From Tetracladium setigerum (Eukaryota > Ascomycota > Leotiomycetes > Helotiales), in assembly GCA_031472005.1 (NCBI GenBank), contig PZJY01000005.1, positions 806,001 to 870,000 on the forward strand: a stretch of 64,000 nucleotides of DNA, given 5' to 3'. Shown here piece after piece: positions 21,510 to 30,451 of this stretch (positions within the stretch are counted from its first letter, which is position 1; each line of letters starts with the position of its first letter). Under the pieces are notes generated by a model. The model ran no database searches, had not been told where the DNA came from, and saw nothing but the letters and a program-made list of their open reading frames with translations. The position numbers were made by a program, and so were the translations under genes.

Positions 21510-24047
21510 CTATCTGGCTCCTGGAAGCGTTCCTCCTTGCTTTTCCGCTTCACGTTTGGCCTTTTGGTAACAGCTATGGCAAAAACCTTTGGTCATCTGG
21601 CCGGGTCCTGTGGATACAAATGTGCACAGTGTATTTTGGCAATGAGTGCCCACGGGAATTTTTTTCCCACTGCTAGGTCCGCTTTCACCCGCATTTGCTC
21701 TGTCACGTCGTTGCTGACTATAACATTTTGGGCAATAACCCTTCCGCAACTGGCTGGGACCTGTTGTTATGAATGTACACTCCGTGTTTTTGCAATGAGT
21801 GCCTATGCCATTTACTTTGTATAGACCACTGGCCACCCGGGCCGCTTTAATGCTTGCATATCGTTGCTTCTCGTAACATGGAAGACAATAACCGTTTTTA
21901 ATCTGGAGGGAACCCGTGGATATGAATGTGCAGTGGGTATTTTGACATGAGGTTCCTGGAGGATGGTCTTTTTCAGCCGGTTTCGGCACATATCTGGCCT
22001 TCTTATCACATCTCCTGCACAAGCCGTTGCGCAACTGATTGTGTCCCGTGCTAATGAACGAACATTGCTTATTAGTGCAGGGGGTGCCAATGGGGTACTT
22101 GGTAAAAGCACCAACATACTCCCCACGGGGGCGCATACCACCCTTGAAATCACGCCATCTTAGACATGAGAAGCATAACCAACCCCCGAGAGGGTTTTTC
22201 TGGTCTACCAAACCTCGTTTACCAGGTTCTGTCAAACAGTTGCAGTTCTTTTCGTTTTTGCATCGCTCTGATTCATTAATCTGGTAAGACGACACATCTG
22301 AACCCGTCAGCAAATTGGAAACCAACTTGGTGTTCCGCTTTAGGACGAAGCCCTGGTGCATTGGCCAGGCGTGGTTCAGTCCCTTCCAGGACTGCTTTGG
22401 GACTCTGTCCTTGATAACTGTAGATACGATACCTGCAGTAAATGTATAGGTCGACTTTGGATTGTGCCAATGAGTAGATGGGACATCTTCTCTCCTGTAT
22501 GTGTTTAACCACAACATAAACAATCCTTCAAAAAGAAGGATGTATGCATCATCGATTTGGTCATCGAAAACAGCCATCGCCCTGAAGCGATTTTCCATAT
22601 TTATTTTACAAGCATGCTTGTAAAGTGCAGCCTCTGACTTCTGAACCACTCGATTTATTTCGCAGCGATGTTGCAGGAGTCTTCCTTGCAAGCCTTTCTT
22701 TCCAATTGCTGATCCAACATAAACAGCGCGATCCTTACCGTTCGCTGTTTGCGAAAGGCCATAGTACACGCCTCTGCGCTGGTTACCATGCCAATTGTGT
22801 GGTACTTCCCAGAGATCTTCAAAACCCCAATCTTCTTTACCGAAGATTGTTTTCATTGCTGGGAGCAGTGCATCCCATCCCTTCTCCGCAAGCCAATCCA
22901 TGTCGACTGCGCGTATCAATTTGAAGAAATTGATGGTCATTTCAGAATTGCGCCAGCCTTGCTGGCGGAATTGAACCTCGTCTATCTTGAGGGTACGTTC
23001 TTGAAGAGTATTCAAGAACATTTTTAAAGAGAGGAGTGTATTCTCTCCCAACTCTTTTGCCTTTGTCGGAGTCAGTGGCAATTGTGGCACCGGCTCAGCC
23101 GCAGGCTCGTCAAAGGAGGCTGAATCGCCAACCTCATCAAAATCATCATCGTCGCCTTCATCATCAGAATCGCGACAAGCATCATCTTCTTCCAGCTCGA
23201 ACACTTGGTCGGCTGTAAGACCATCAAGAAAATCATCATCTGAATCATCTTCATAGTCAATTCCAGTTGGTTCAATATCAAACTGGAGCTCAGGGATCGG
23301 CTTGGCAGTAGCCGCCCTCTTTGCCTTCTTTGCGGCCTCACTATTTGCACCATAGACCCTATTGATCTTTGGACGTATAGTTTCTTTCTTGTCTGGGACT
23401 TCTTCTAGGAGTTCGGCTCTTTTAGCCTCCATCCTCGCAAGTACATCTGCCGATGAAGGCGCCAACTTGATCTCACCCGTGCGTGCCCGCTTAGCGGACG
23501 CAACGGTTCTAGCCTCATTGGCATCGACTACAGACTTATCAAAAGCATCACTACTTCTCTTACGATTTGCAGTGACCGTAGTGGTCCCAGGATAGGACAC
23601 AGAGACATCCGCGTCAGTACCAAAGGTACGACCGGAATAATGACCTCCTACTAGAGAAGGGTTTTCATTGTTGGGATTCGCAAAGGAATCCCCAATTTTT
23701 CTGGACTTCTTGAGAGAAGACTCAGAACCTCCTCGCCGCGCTAAAGCCTGCTTGGAGTCTCTTCCATTGTCAGAGGGCAATGAAGATTGGGAGTGGCTCA
23801 AGAGCCGACTCCGTGTAATGGTATCCCGAGGGAAAACCATGTTTCCGTCTGCCGCAGCAGACTTACTCTTGTAGATCTCATCGTCCAACAAGAGACCCTC
23901 CTTCGAAGGGGATGCGATGCCTGCAGACAGAGCATCGTTTCGAGATGACCTAGTGGTCATCAATCGATTGGCAGCCGCGTTGTTGACTGCCAGAACCTTA
24001 CGGACTGGGCGGCCGTTGGTGGACGATACTTTCTTGTGGGAAGACAT
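21510..24047 (-). CDS. GIY-YIG nuclease-like protein with four tandem Cys4 fingers
   Basis: A single ORF of 845 residues from ATG 24047 (MSSHKKVSSTNGRPV); the frame is open further upstream, but this ATG follows a short pyrimidine-rich leader. Residues 1-270 are low-complexity and basic with Ser/Arg; 270-325 are very acidic (DSDDEGDDDDFDE). Residues about 426-530 read like a GIY-YIG domain: GVYYG, AVYVGSA, GLQGRLLQHR, LYKHA, then a Glu in LLFEGLFMLW that could be the metal ligand. A Cys-rich segment follows (CKNEKNCNC..CFSC). Four copies of C-x4-C-x14-C-x2-C then start at about residues 657, 701, 752 and 803, each with the core F-[IV]-[ST]-T-G and G-x-C-x2-C. Such fingers could bind DNA. It lies inside the insertion, so a mobility or homing role is possible but unproven. 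Confidence 0.75.
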   Translation of the reverse strand: MSSHKKVSSTNGRPVRKVLAVNNAAANRLMTTRSSRNDALSAGIASPSKEGLLLDDEIYKSKSAAADGNMVFPRDTITRSRLLSHSQSSLPSDNGRDSKQALARRGGSESSLKKSRKIGDSFANPNNENPSLVGGHYSGRTFGTDADVSVSYPGTTTVTANRKRSSDAFDKSVVDANEARTVASAKRARTGEIKLAPSSADVLARMEAKRAELLEEVPDKKETIRPKINRVYGANSEAAKKAKRAATAKPIPELQFDIEPTGIDYEDDSDDDFLDGLTADQVFELEEDDACRDSDDEGDDDDFDEVGDSASFDEPAAEPVPQLPLTPTKAKELGENTLLSLKMFLNTLQERTLKIDEVQFRQQGWRNSEMTINFFKLIRAVDMDWLAEKGWDALLPAMKTIFGKEDWGFEDLWEVPHNWHGNQRRGVYYGLSQTANGKDRAVYVGSAIGKKGLQGRLLQHRCEINRVVQKSEAALYKHACKINMENRFRAMAVFDDQIDDAYILLFEGLFMLWLNTYRREDVPSTHWHNPKSTYTFTAGIVSTVIKDRVPKQSWKGLNHAWPMHQGFVLKRNTKLVSNLLTGSDVSSYQINESERCKNEKNCNCLTEPGKRGLVDQKNPLGGWLCFSCLRWRDFKGGMRPRGEYVGAFTKYPIGTPCTNKQCSFISTGHNQLRNGLCRRCDKKARYVPKPAEKDHPPGTSCQNTHCTFISTGSLQIKNGYCLPCYEKQRYASIKAARVASGLYKVNGIGTHCKNTECTFITTGPSQLRKGYCPKCYSQQRRDRANAGESGPSSGKKIPVGTHCQNTLCTFVSTGPGQMTKGFCHSCYQKAKREAEKQGGTLPGAR

Positions 24048-24126
24048 CGTTGCGATTGGTGTGGTGGTGATGGTGGTTGTTCTGGTATATATCTCGTTAG
24101 CATCCGGACACTCATGAAATTTCAAC

Positions 24127-24484
24127 TCAAGCATTTGGGACAATATGCCAGAGCATTGCACAAGAGAAAGCATTCAAGGGTTGATTGATGGACTGCAGCT
24201 GTTCAATGTAGATTGTGTTGCTCATATCAAGTGGTGCTGGCTTGAATGGGAAGAATACACGTACGGTGTTGGTGTTCTTTGCCTATATTTGATTTCCCCT
24301 TGGTTAGCAATACATTCCAATTCCAACTCTTCTCCAGATATGAAAGACTTACTGTTGCTTCTGCTGCTGTTTCTGTTGTTGTTGATTGTTTGGTATCTTC
24401 GAGAGCGGAATTGCATTCTGCACAGATAGCCACATCGTGTGTGAGCTGAGGAAGGAGCAACTCACATTGGTGACCATCGACCAT
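24127..24484 (-). CDS. Possible small spliced gene with an 18 nt micro-exon
   Basis: Candidate exons: 24484-24353 (44 codons, MVDGHQCELLLPQLTHDVAI then CAEC), an 18 nt exon 24282-24265 between ATAG and GTACGT, and a last exon beginning after GAACAG near 24197 and stopping at 24127. All join in phase 0. The donor at 24352 is GTAAGT. The style matches the micro-exon gene next door, but there is no paralogue to test it. It could instead be 5' untranslated exons of the GIY-YIG gene. Confidence 0.25.
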
Positions 24485-25141
24485 CACGTTTAAACCCTCA
24501 ACAAGACGGACTGCAAAGTATGTTCATTTGGCATTGTTATGGACAATTAGCTTGCAGTTACAAGTACTTCATCAAAAAGACAAACAGGAAGCTTCGCAGT
24601 TTATCTCCACTACAAGTGTTTCTCTCATTCCTGGGGATTGACCGCACGCATGAGAATGTGGACAAGATGAGAAGCCCAGTCTAAATTGTTCCCCTCTGTT
24701 ATACAGATAGGCATGAGCTGTCCAGACAATGCTTAAACGACTGCTTGCTTCCGCTCTCTTGTGAAGATTGGAAGTTGTTGCCATCTAAGATCTGTGTCAG
24801 AAACCACCATTATCTATTACTTCCCGTTTAAATAATATTCAGAGCACAATGCCACTCGCATTATCTGTTACTCTATGTTTGAATAATATTCAGGTTACGA
24901 TGTCACTCACTGACTCTCCAGAGCTGTTCCTGCTGTTCAAACTCTGGTCGGGGTAGGTCACGAGTTCACACTGCACGAGTTCAAAGCCAGAATAGCTAAA
25001 TGAGTAAAGACATGGCCACTTCTCGGAATAAAAATCTTGCTTCAACCCATTAACACGTAAGTATTGCAAGGTATTTTGGGTATTTGTCCGAATCTTCATG
25101 TTCCAAGTCACGAGGTGTTTTGCAAACCTTTTCTTGGCAAT

Positions 25142-26835
25142 ATGCTCTTGTATACTGGAGGAAGGCACATACTTTGCCATTTTGGGGTAGCGCCCCAACT
25201 AACTCCGGGTTCCCTTTGCTGCCCTTCCTCTTCCTCTTCTTCCTCTTCTTCTTTTCTTTTCTCCTCAGACCGCCATCCCAAAATGTGAGTAAACCCCCTC
25301 TCTATCCACCCCTCCCCCAACTCCTTTGCTTTATACCACGCAATATATTCCCATCCTCGCTCGCACCACAAAACTTTGAATAAATTTGCTAACTTGTGAA
25401 TAGATTTGTCAAACCAAGAGCAGTAAGTAACCGTTCTCTCCCCAATTCAAGCCACCCATCCTTCAACCATCCAAACCACCTACTCCATACCTCCCACTCC
25501 AAGCTACACATTCTTCAACCATCCAACTCTCTACTCCAAATTGCCTATCCTCCAACCGTTCAACCGCCTTCTACAGCTGCCCATCTCCATACTTCGAGCT
25601 ACTCATTCTCAATCATCCAAATCTCTTCTACACTTGCCCATTTCCTTACCCCAAACTCCCCATCCTTCAACCATCCAACTCTCTTCTACACCCCACATCA
25701 TAGATATTGGGAAGACATTTGCTGACTTGCATTTAGGAAAACCATGAGTGAACGTATGATACCACTTGCCCTCTCCTCTTGTCGAAGTTGTTATTACTGT
25801 CAAACATCTGCTAACATACGTAAATAGTACTAGAAGAGGTAGTTGAGATGACGTAAGTGTTTAGTCTTCTTCTGTTGTTTATACTTTCCATTATTAACGG
25901 GTGCACTTTAGTGGCGTCGACGATGAAGCCCCGGGCGGCGGCGGCGGCAGCAACAGCAGCAACAACAATAGCAGCAGCAACAGCGGCAGCAGCAACAACA
26001 ACAACGGCAGCAGCAACAACAACAACGGCAGCAGCAGCAACAACAGCAGCAGCACTGGCGGCGGCGGCGGTGGTGGTGGTGGTGGAAGGGGAGGAGGAGG
26101 AGGAGGAGGAGGAGGCCGAGGTCGAGGAGGTGGAGGCCGAGGTCGAGGAGTAAGTATTATCTCTCCCTTGTTTGTTCTTGTTTTGTGTTAGAGTTATGTC
26201 TACACGAAATGATCTCTGCCTTGGGCAGCGAGAGTTTCTGCCTTAGAAGTCTAAGCGAGAGTTTCTGCCTTAGCAGCCTGATCGAAAGTCTATAAAAGAA
26301 CTTCTCCCGCCAAACCAAACCATCTTTCCTTTTCCTTTTTTCCTTCCTTGGGGCGGGGTCTGAAGTGGTGCCAGACCCCAAGGAGTCCGAAGTGGTGCCG
26401 GACTCCCCCCAAAATTTCACAATCACAAATCTGGTTTGTTGCACGTCGCAGTTTTTTTGATTCTGTGGAAATTCTAATGCTAACATAATGAATTTAGGGT
26501 GTTCTTGGTGCTCGGGTAATAAGTTCAAGTGAGAGATTTGCCTCCAAACTCCATGGCAACTTCATACTTCCTCCAAAAAAGGATAAGGAACCAGTCAGTT
26601 TTCTCCTACTTTTCCACAGAATGTGTGTAAAACTCTGCTAATTCTCGTCTTTTCAAACTAGAAACCTATGACAATTCACAAAGCATTGGTTCTCGATACA
26701 CCAGAGAAGGCAAAGATGTGGAGAGAATTGAAGGCAAATGCAGAGCGGACAAGACAGGCTATCACAGAAGCAAATCGTGCTCACACAGAAGCAAAGAAGC
26801 TGTTGCAGGAATTCCAAGAGGCACATGAAGAATAA
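25142..26835 (+). CDS. Micro-exon RGG/Gly-rich family protein, copy A
   Basis: Exons read as a 5' exon 25142-25186 (ends CHFG, weak donor GTAGCG), then 25269-25284 (16 nt), 25404-25422 (19), 25737-25753 (17), 25828-25852 (25), 25912-26149 (238), 26498-26593 (96) and 26662-26835 (174). The chain from 25269 keeps one open frame: TAIPKYLSNQEQKTMSELL, then EEVVEMTGVDDEAPGGGG, a long Gly/Ser/Asn tract ending in RGG/RGRG, then GVLGARVISSSERFASKLHG and a charged helix ending FQEAHEE. The inverted copy at 43.8-45.8 kb has the same exon order and a similar protein, which supports coding. RGG tracts often bind RNA; function is otherwise unknown. Introns end in near-identical GCTAAC..TAG modules. Confidence 0.7.
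25457..25690 (+). repeat. Intronic minisatellite in copy A
   Basis: Within the 314 nt intron 25423-25736, the words TTCAACCATCCAA and CTCTTCTACAC recur in about five diverged units of roughly 40-60 bp. The strand shown is almost free of G. It expands an intron that separates two exons of under 20 nt. Confidence 0.7.
26355..26406 (+). other. Tandem hairpin pair in intron of copy A
   Basis: Two adjacent perfect stems share nearly the same loop. GGGGTCTG (26355-26362) pairs with CAGACCCC (26372-26379), and GGAGTCCG (26382-26389) pairs with CGGACTCC (26399-26406). The loop of each is AAGTGGTGC or one base different. The corresponding intron of copy B keeps pieces of this (GGGGCGGGATCTGG, GGAGTCCGAAGTG). 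The host intron (26150-26497) is the longest in the gene. Confidence 0.75.
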
Positions 26836-26943
26836 ATTTGAAGTAGTTTGACGAGTAGTACGCTCTCTTGCGGGCAACAACAATGAGATACAAATTTCTC
26901 CTTCTGTTTTCTTTTGTTAATCTTGATATTCTTCGTTATAAAT

Positions 26944-27437
26944 TGATATCCACAACCTTTTTGTTGGGGAGGAGTTTCTCTTGGGATTCGGTGGGAAGGC
27001 CATCGTGGAGGGTTCTCATGAGATCATGTCGACTGATGACACGGGGAAAGGCTCCTTGACTGTTGTTATGGACTGTCAGCTTGTCAAATATAATGTACCT
27101 ATGAAGCCTGAGAGAGCAGAAATATGAAAGGGAAAGCCTACTTCTCCTTGTAATACGTAAACCACATTGTATCTCCCAGATCTCTTCCCTCATGATCGAT
27201 GCGCTTGAACTTTGACATTGGAGAGCTAATACTCTCGATTTTAGGAAGTAAACCCAGCTGGCTTAGCACCCGCAGTCCAATTGGAAGCAGGACGAGGTTA
27301 GAGCCAGCATCCTGAACTATTTCGGATCGGCTTTCGAGAACGACGAAGTCGAGACCAGCTTGGGAGAGAGAATGTGCGGCAGTTAATCCAACTGGACCAC
27401 CGCCGACAATGATGACTTTGAATGCGCTTAAGCTCAT
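26944..27437 (-). pseudogene. N-terminal fragment of an FAD-dependent monooxygenase
   Basis: Starts at ATG 27437 with the FAD-binding Rossmann motif VIIVGGGPVGLTAAHSL, then VLESRSEIVQDAGSNLVLLP and GLRVLSQLGLL. Intron 27060-27141 (GTAGGC..ACAG) joins WFTYYKEN to QGAFPRVISRHDLMRTL, the usual order in this family, and the frame runs to VVDINL where it meets a stop inside the TTATAAAT boundary. Residues after about 140 are absent. The C-terminus survives at 18877-19300. Clean family match, clearly truncated. Confidence 0.8.
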
Positions 27438-28479
27438 GGTGGCTGTCTTGGACTTATAGAGTCGATGTGGACTGGTGGCAGAATATGTAATTGGCAATAC
27501 TCGGATCGCAGAGTTGAAAAATGGCTTTGCTTTTGGAAGTAAACTTCAGCGTACTGTGCAAACAGTGCATACCTCAGGTAATTTTTATAGGCGTCCTTTT
27601 CAGGGACGTTGTGTACATATATAGATATCGCTGGCATTTGTGGCAGTATAACTCCGTCCAGACAAAAACTCTTGGCAATGCCCCTCTCGGCCGTAAGCCA
27701 ATTACGACCGTATATTGCAACAAAAAGTGAAGCCATGGAATTAAAACATCCTCCGGTGAGCTTGATGCTCCGATCCCTTCGGCTGATTATTACACTGGCA
27801 GCATGCGGTTGTGAAACCATAATGAGTGGAAAGTGTTGTCAAAAAGGGGAGTTAACGACTGAATTCGTGATGCGGAGTGCATATTATTGCATGGAATATT
27901 GGTTGACACCTGCGTTGAGATGATTAAGCAATTGTGATAGAGAAAAGGAGATGTGATTCGTTGAGGTGGCGTTCAGGAGGGGTAATTAAAGATCGTGGAA
28001 GGCTTGGAAGCTATGAAGGGTATAAAGAAAACGAAGGCAAGAATGTGATTGGATACGTGAATACATCACCCGATCTATGAAGAATTCCTCTCGAGGACTC
28101 CTGGCAGCAACGCGGCGCACAGTAAGAGATCTGAGTGGCATATGTAAACCATAAGTTGCTCGAGATATCAAATCTGGTGCATCTAGTATCCAATAGATCT
28201 AGAAAGAAGTATAGACCCTGATCGTATGATGCGGAAGATACTTGAAACTTGACGATACTATCGATTATTGGTTGACAGTGCTTCCCCCAGTGCTTGGTGA
28301 TGCTTTCTTCTGTGTTGTTCATCTCCTTGGAATGATCCGCCCAAGTTGAACGAGCAAAGCACTTGCTCATAAATTGAAGTCAATTTGACTTGTGTGCAAT
28401 CTTTGCTCTAAAGAAGCCACTTCACTTCTCCAGCACTAATGCATCACTCGATAATTTTGACTGATTATCGGATTCCAGC
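27438..28479. other. Region between split gene and DPH1; unassigned ORFs
   Basis: Two ATG-initiated minus ORFs (27434-27820 and 28011-28370) and overlapping plus ORFs occur here. None shows a family motif, and the first overlaps the monooxygenase start. It presumably holds that gene's former promoter and the 3' end of DPH1. No gene is supported. Confidence 0.35.
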
Positions 28480-29868
28480 TCAACTCGCACTCAGAACCTC
28501 CACTCTCTTCGTCCTCCCCAGTCCCTCCTTCCCGTAATAATCCATCGGATAAACGCCTCCATTTCCCACCCCCCAATCCTCCTTTTCCCCCAATACAATC
28601 AACGCCTCATACGGCGTCAACAACGGTCTCGGAAAAGCATACCCCCAATCAATACTCAACCTCGGACATGCAACCTGCACCCAGCATTCGACCTCATCCA
28701 TCATGGCCAGTTTCCCCGGGAAAATCTCACTCAACAGCAGGCTGACATATGGAATTCCGCTTGCGGTAAGTTGTCGTTCAATCAGCGCCATAGTATGCGG
28801 ATTCCCTTGTCGACCGAGTGAGCCGAGGATGAGCCCCCATTTCTTTGCCTTTTTGGCGACGTGGATAGCGTCACGGCGAAGTGTGTGCATTTCCTTGTGA
28901 TCGTAGTTCTCGCGAGTCAGTTTGCGCGAGTAGGGATCGTATCTGTATGCTGGGATGGTTGGATTATGTATCATTGCGCTTTCTAGATGGAAGCGACCAT
29001 CGCCAAGGTAGAGGATTATATCCACGCCGTCGGTACTTGTGAGACGTGGGGAAGTGCAGCCCAGTATTTCACCCTTGCTGAGCGGTGAGATTTGCGGGAT
29101 GAGGATGTTATAGCCTGCTCTTTCTAGAGGAGCACGCACGCCATAAAGCGTGGCGTTGAATTGAATGGTTCCTACCATGGCGATGGTCTTGCCGGAGGGG
29201 AAGTTCTTGGAGAGGGTGGCGAGAAGGTGGGCTGTGTCTATGCTGATATCGACGAAGACGTAGAGAGTTTTGATCTTGGTAACGTCAACTGCTATTAAGC
29301 ATGAATGAGCGTAATGAACCAGAAGATCGCAACCGAGAGCCCGGGCAGTATAGTCGTCTATACAACAGGCTCCATACGTCACATCTCCCATTATAAGCGT
29401 CTCAATCCCGGGACAGAACTGTGTCAAGATATCTGATATTGTAGTTGCAAACAGAAGCAATCCCTCCGGCATCTGCAAAGCAACCTTCTTCGATCCATTC
29501 GTGCGGATTCGATGTATAGTTTTGTGTATTTCAAACGAGTAATTTGAAGGGAGAAGGGCAATTGCAGCGTTGATGTCTGGATCTTCCAGAATTTCAGGAG
29601 GGACCTGGTTTAGCGTTCGAGGAGTCCTTCGAGGTTTGGGAGCTTTTATGTCTTAGCAGAGAAAACTTTTCCAAGAGAAGAAAAGCTGACCGGTAATTGC
29701 GCTCCCTTCTCCTACCACACCATTTTCAGCATTCTTGGATGCGGCTTCTGCGGCTTGTTTTCTGCCAACAAAACGTTTCTTGGGCTGTCTCTGTACCACC
29801 TCCTCCTGGATCTTCTCTTCAATATCCACAGCAATACCAAGATCGACTTCGGCTCGATCTTCTTCCAT
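28480..29868 (-). CDS. dph1: Diphthamide synthesis radical enzyme subunit 1 (DPH1)
   Basis: 446 residues from exons 29868-29691 and 29642-28480; the 48 nt intron (GTCAGC..AAAG) is placed by frame and length. DPH1 with DPH2 forms the non-canonical radical-SAM complex that transfers 3-amino-3-carboxypropyl to the target His of elongation factor 2. The three cluster cysteines are visible: in YGACCIDDYTARALGCD, in HYAHSCLI and in ACPRLSIDWGYAF. An NRIHKTI-type entry reads SFEIHKTIHRIR, followed by ALQMPEGLLLFA. Intact and core. Confidence 0.95.
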
Positions 29869-30451
29869 CTTTTCGGTGATGTTGTTGGTGTACTCTTATT
29901 GGAGATGGAATCCTTCAAAATATTTTAGCTGACGGTGATGTTGCCAACCGGAGCGGACCAACATTTATCCGGCGGGGTGGCCATTGGAGGGGCAAAGGGC
30001 ATTGTTTTTAAGTTATCGTTTTATTAGTCTGATAAACTTCAATTCAACTTCTAGTCGAACCGAGTCTTGAGGTACAATGAATTGCGATTTCTTTTCTAAA
30101 TGAATGAATCAGATCTTGATTAACTGGATTTCTTGAGAAACCCGCAGGTCATTTCCACAAATTTACAAGTGTGATTTTGCAGTCATCCTGACGATCAATA
30201 TCTTTTTCATGCACTCAATCCCCAAATGAAAGCCCGCAAATTGAATCGGTACTTTGAATTATGCCATGAATAAATAAAATAAGAGCCGAGAATCTTGGTA
30301 TGTTCAAAAGATTATGTTGTCAATTTGATGGTATCTAACAGTTACAGAAAGTGACCAATCCGTCTATGCCCGGCCGAATAACCCCACAAATTCGACAATG
30401 TCTATTCAGATCGCTGACTGAACAACTCTACCCGAACTTCAAAATCGAAGT
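29869..30451. other. Intergenic, DPH1 promoter side
   Basis: DPH1 promoter and downstream flank of the transporter pseudogene. AT-rich from about 30010. No gene seen. Confidence 0.4.

Larger units (their letters stand above)
19301..26943. mobile_element. Putative 7.6 kb insertion splitting the monooxygenase gene
   Basis: The block between the two monooxygenase fragments starts and ends with the same 8-mer TTATAAAT (19301-19308 and 26936-26943), as a target-site duplication would. Inside are a truncated repeat copy at the left edge, satellite DNA, a GIY-YIG/Cys4-finger gene (minus) and a micro-exon gene (plus). I see no clear terminal inverted repeats: the left end begins AGCGGCGAAACG and the right end, complemented, CGAAGAATATC. 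AT-rich 8-mers can match by chance and the middle of the host gene is missing, so the event may combine insertion with deletion, or be a rearrangement rather than a clean transposition. Confidence 0.45.

Noticed and set aside
19301..26943. Terminal inverted repeats of a DNA transposon
   Set aside because: Comparing the two ends gives only scattered matches, and no transposase or reverse transcriptase motif was seen inside.
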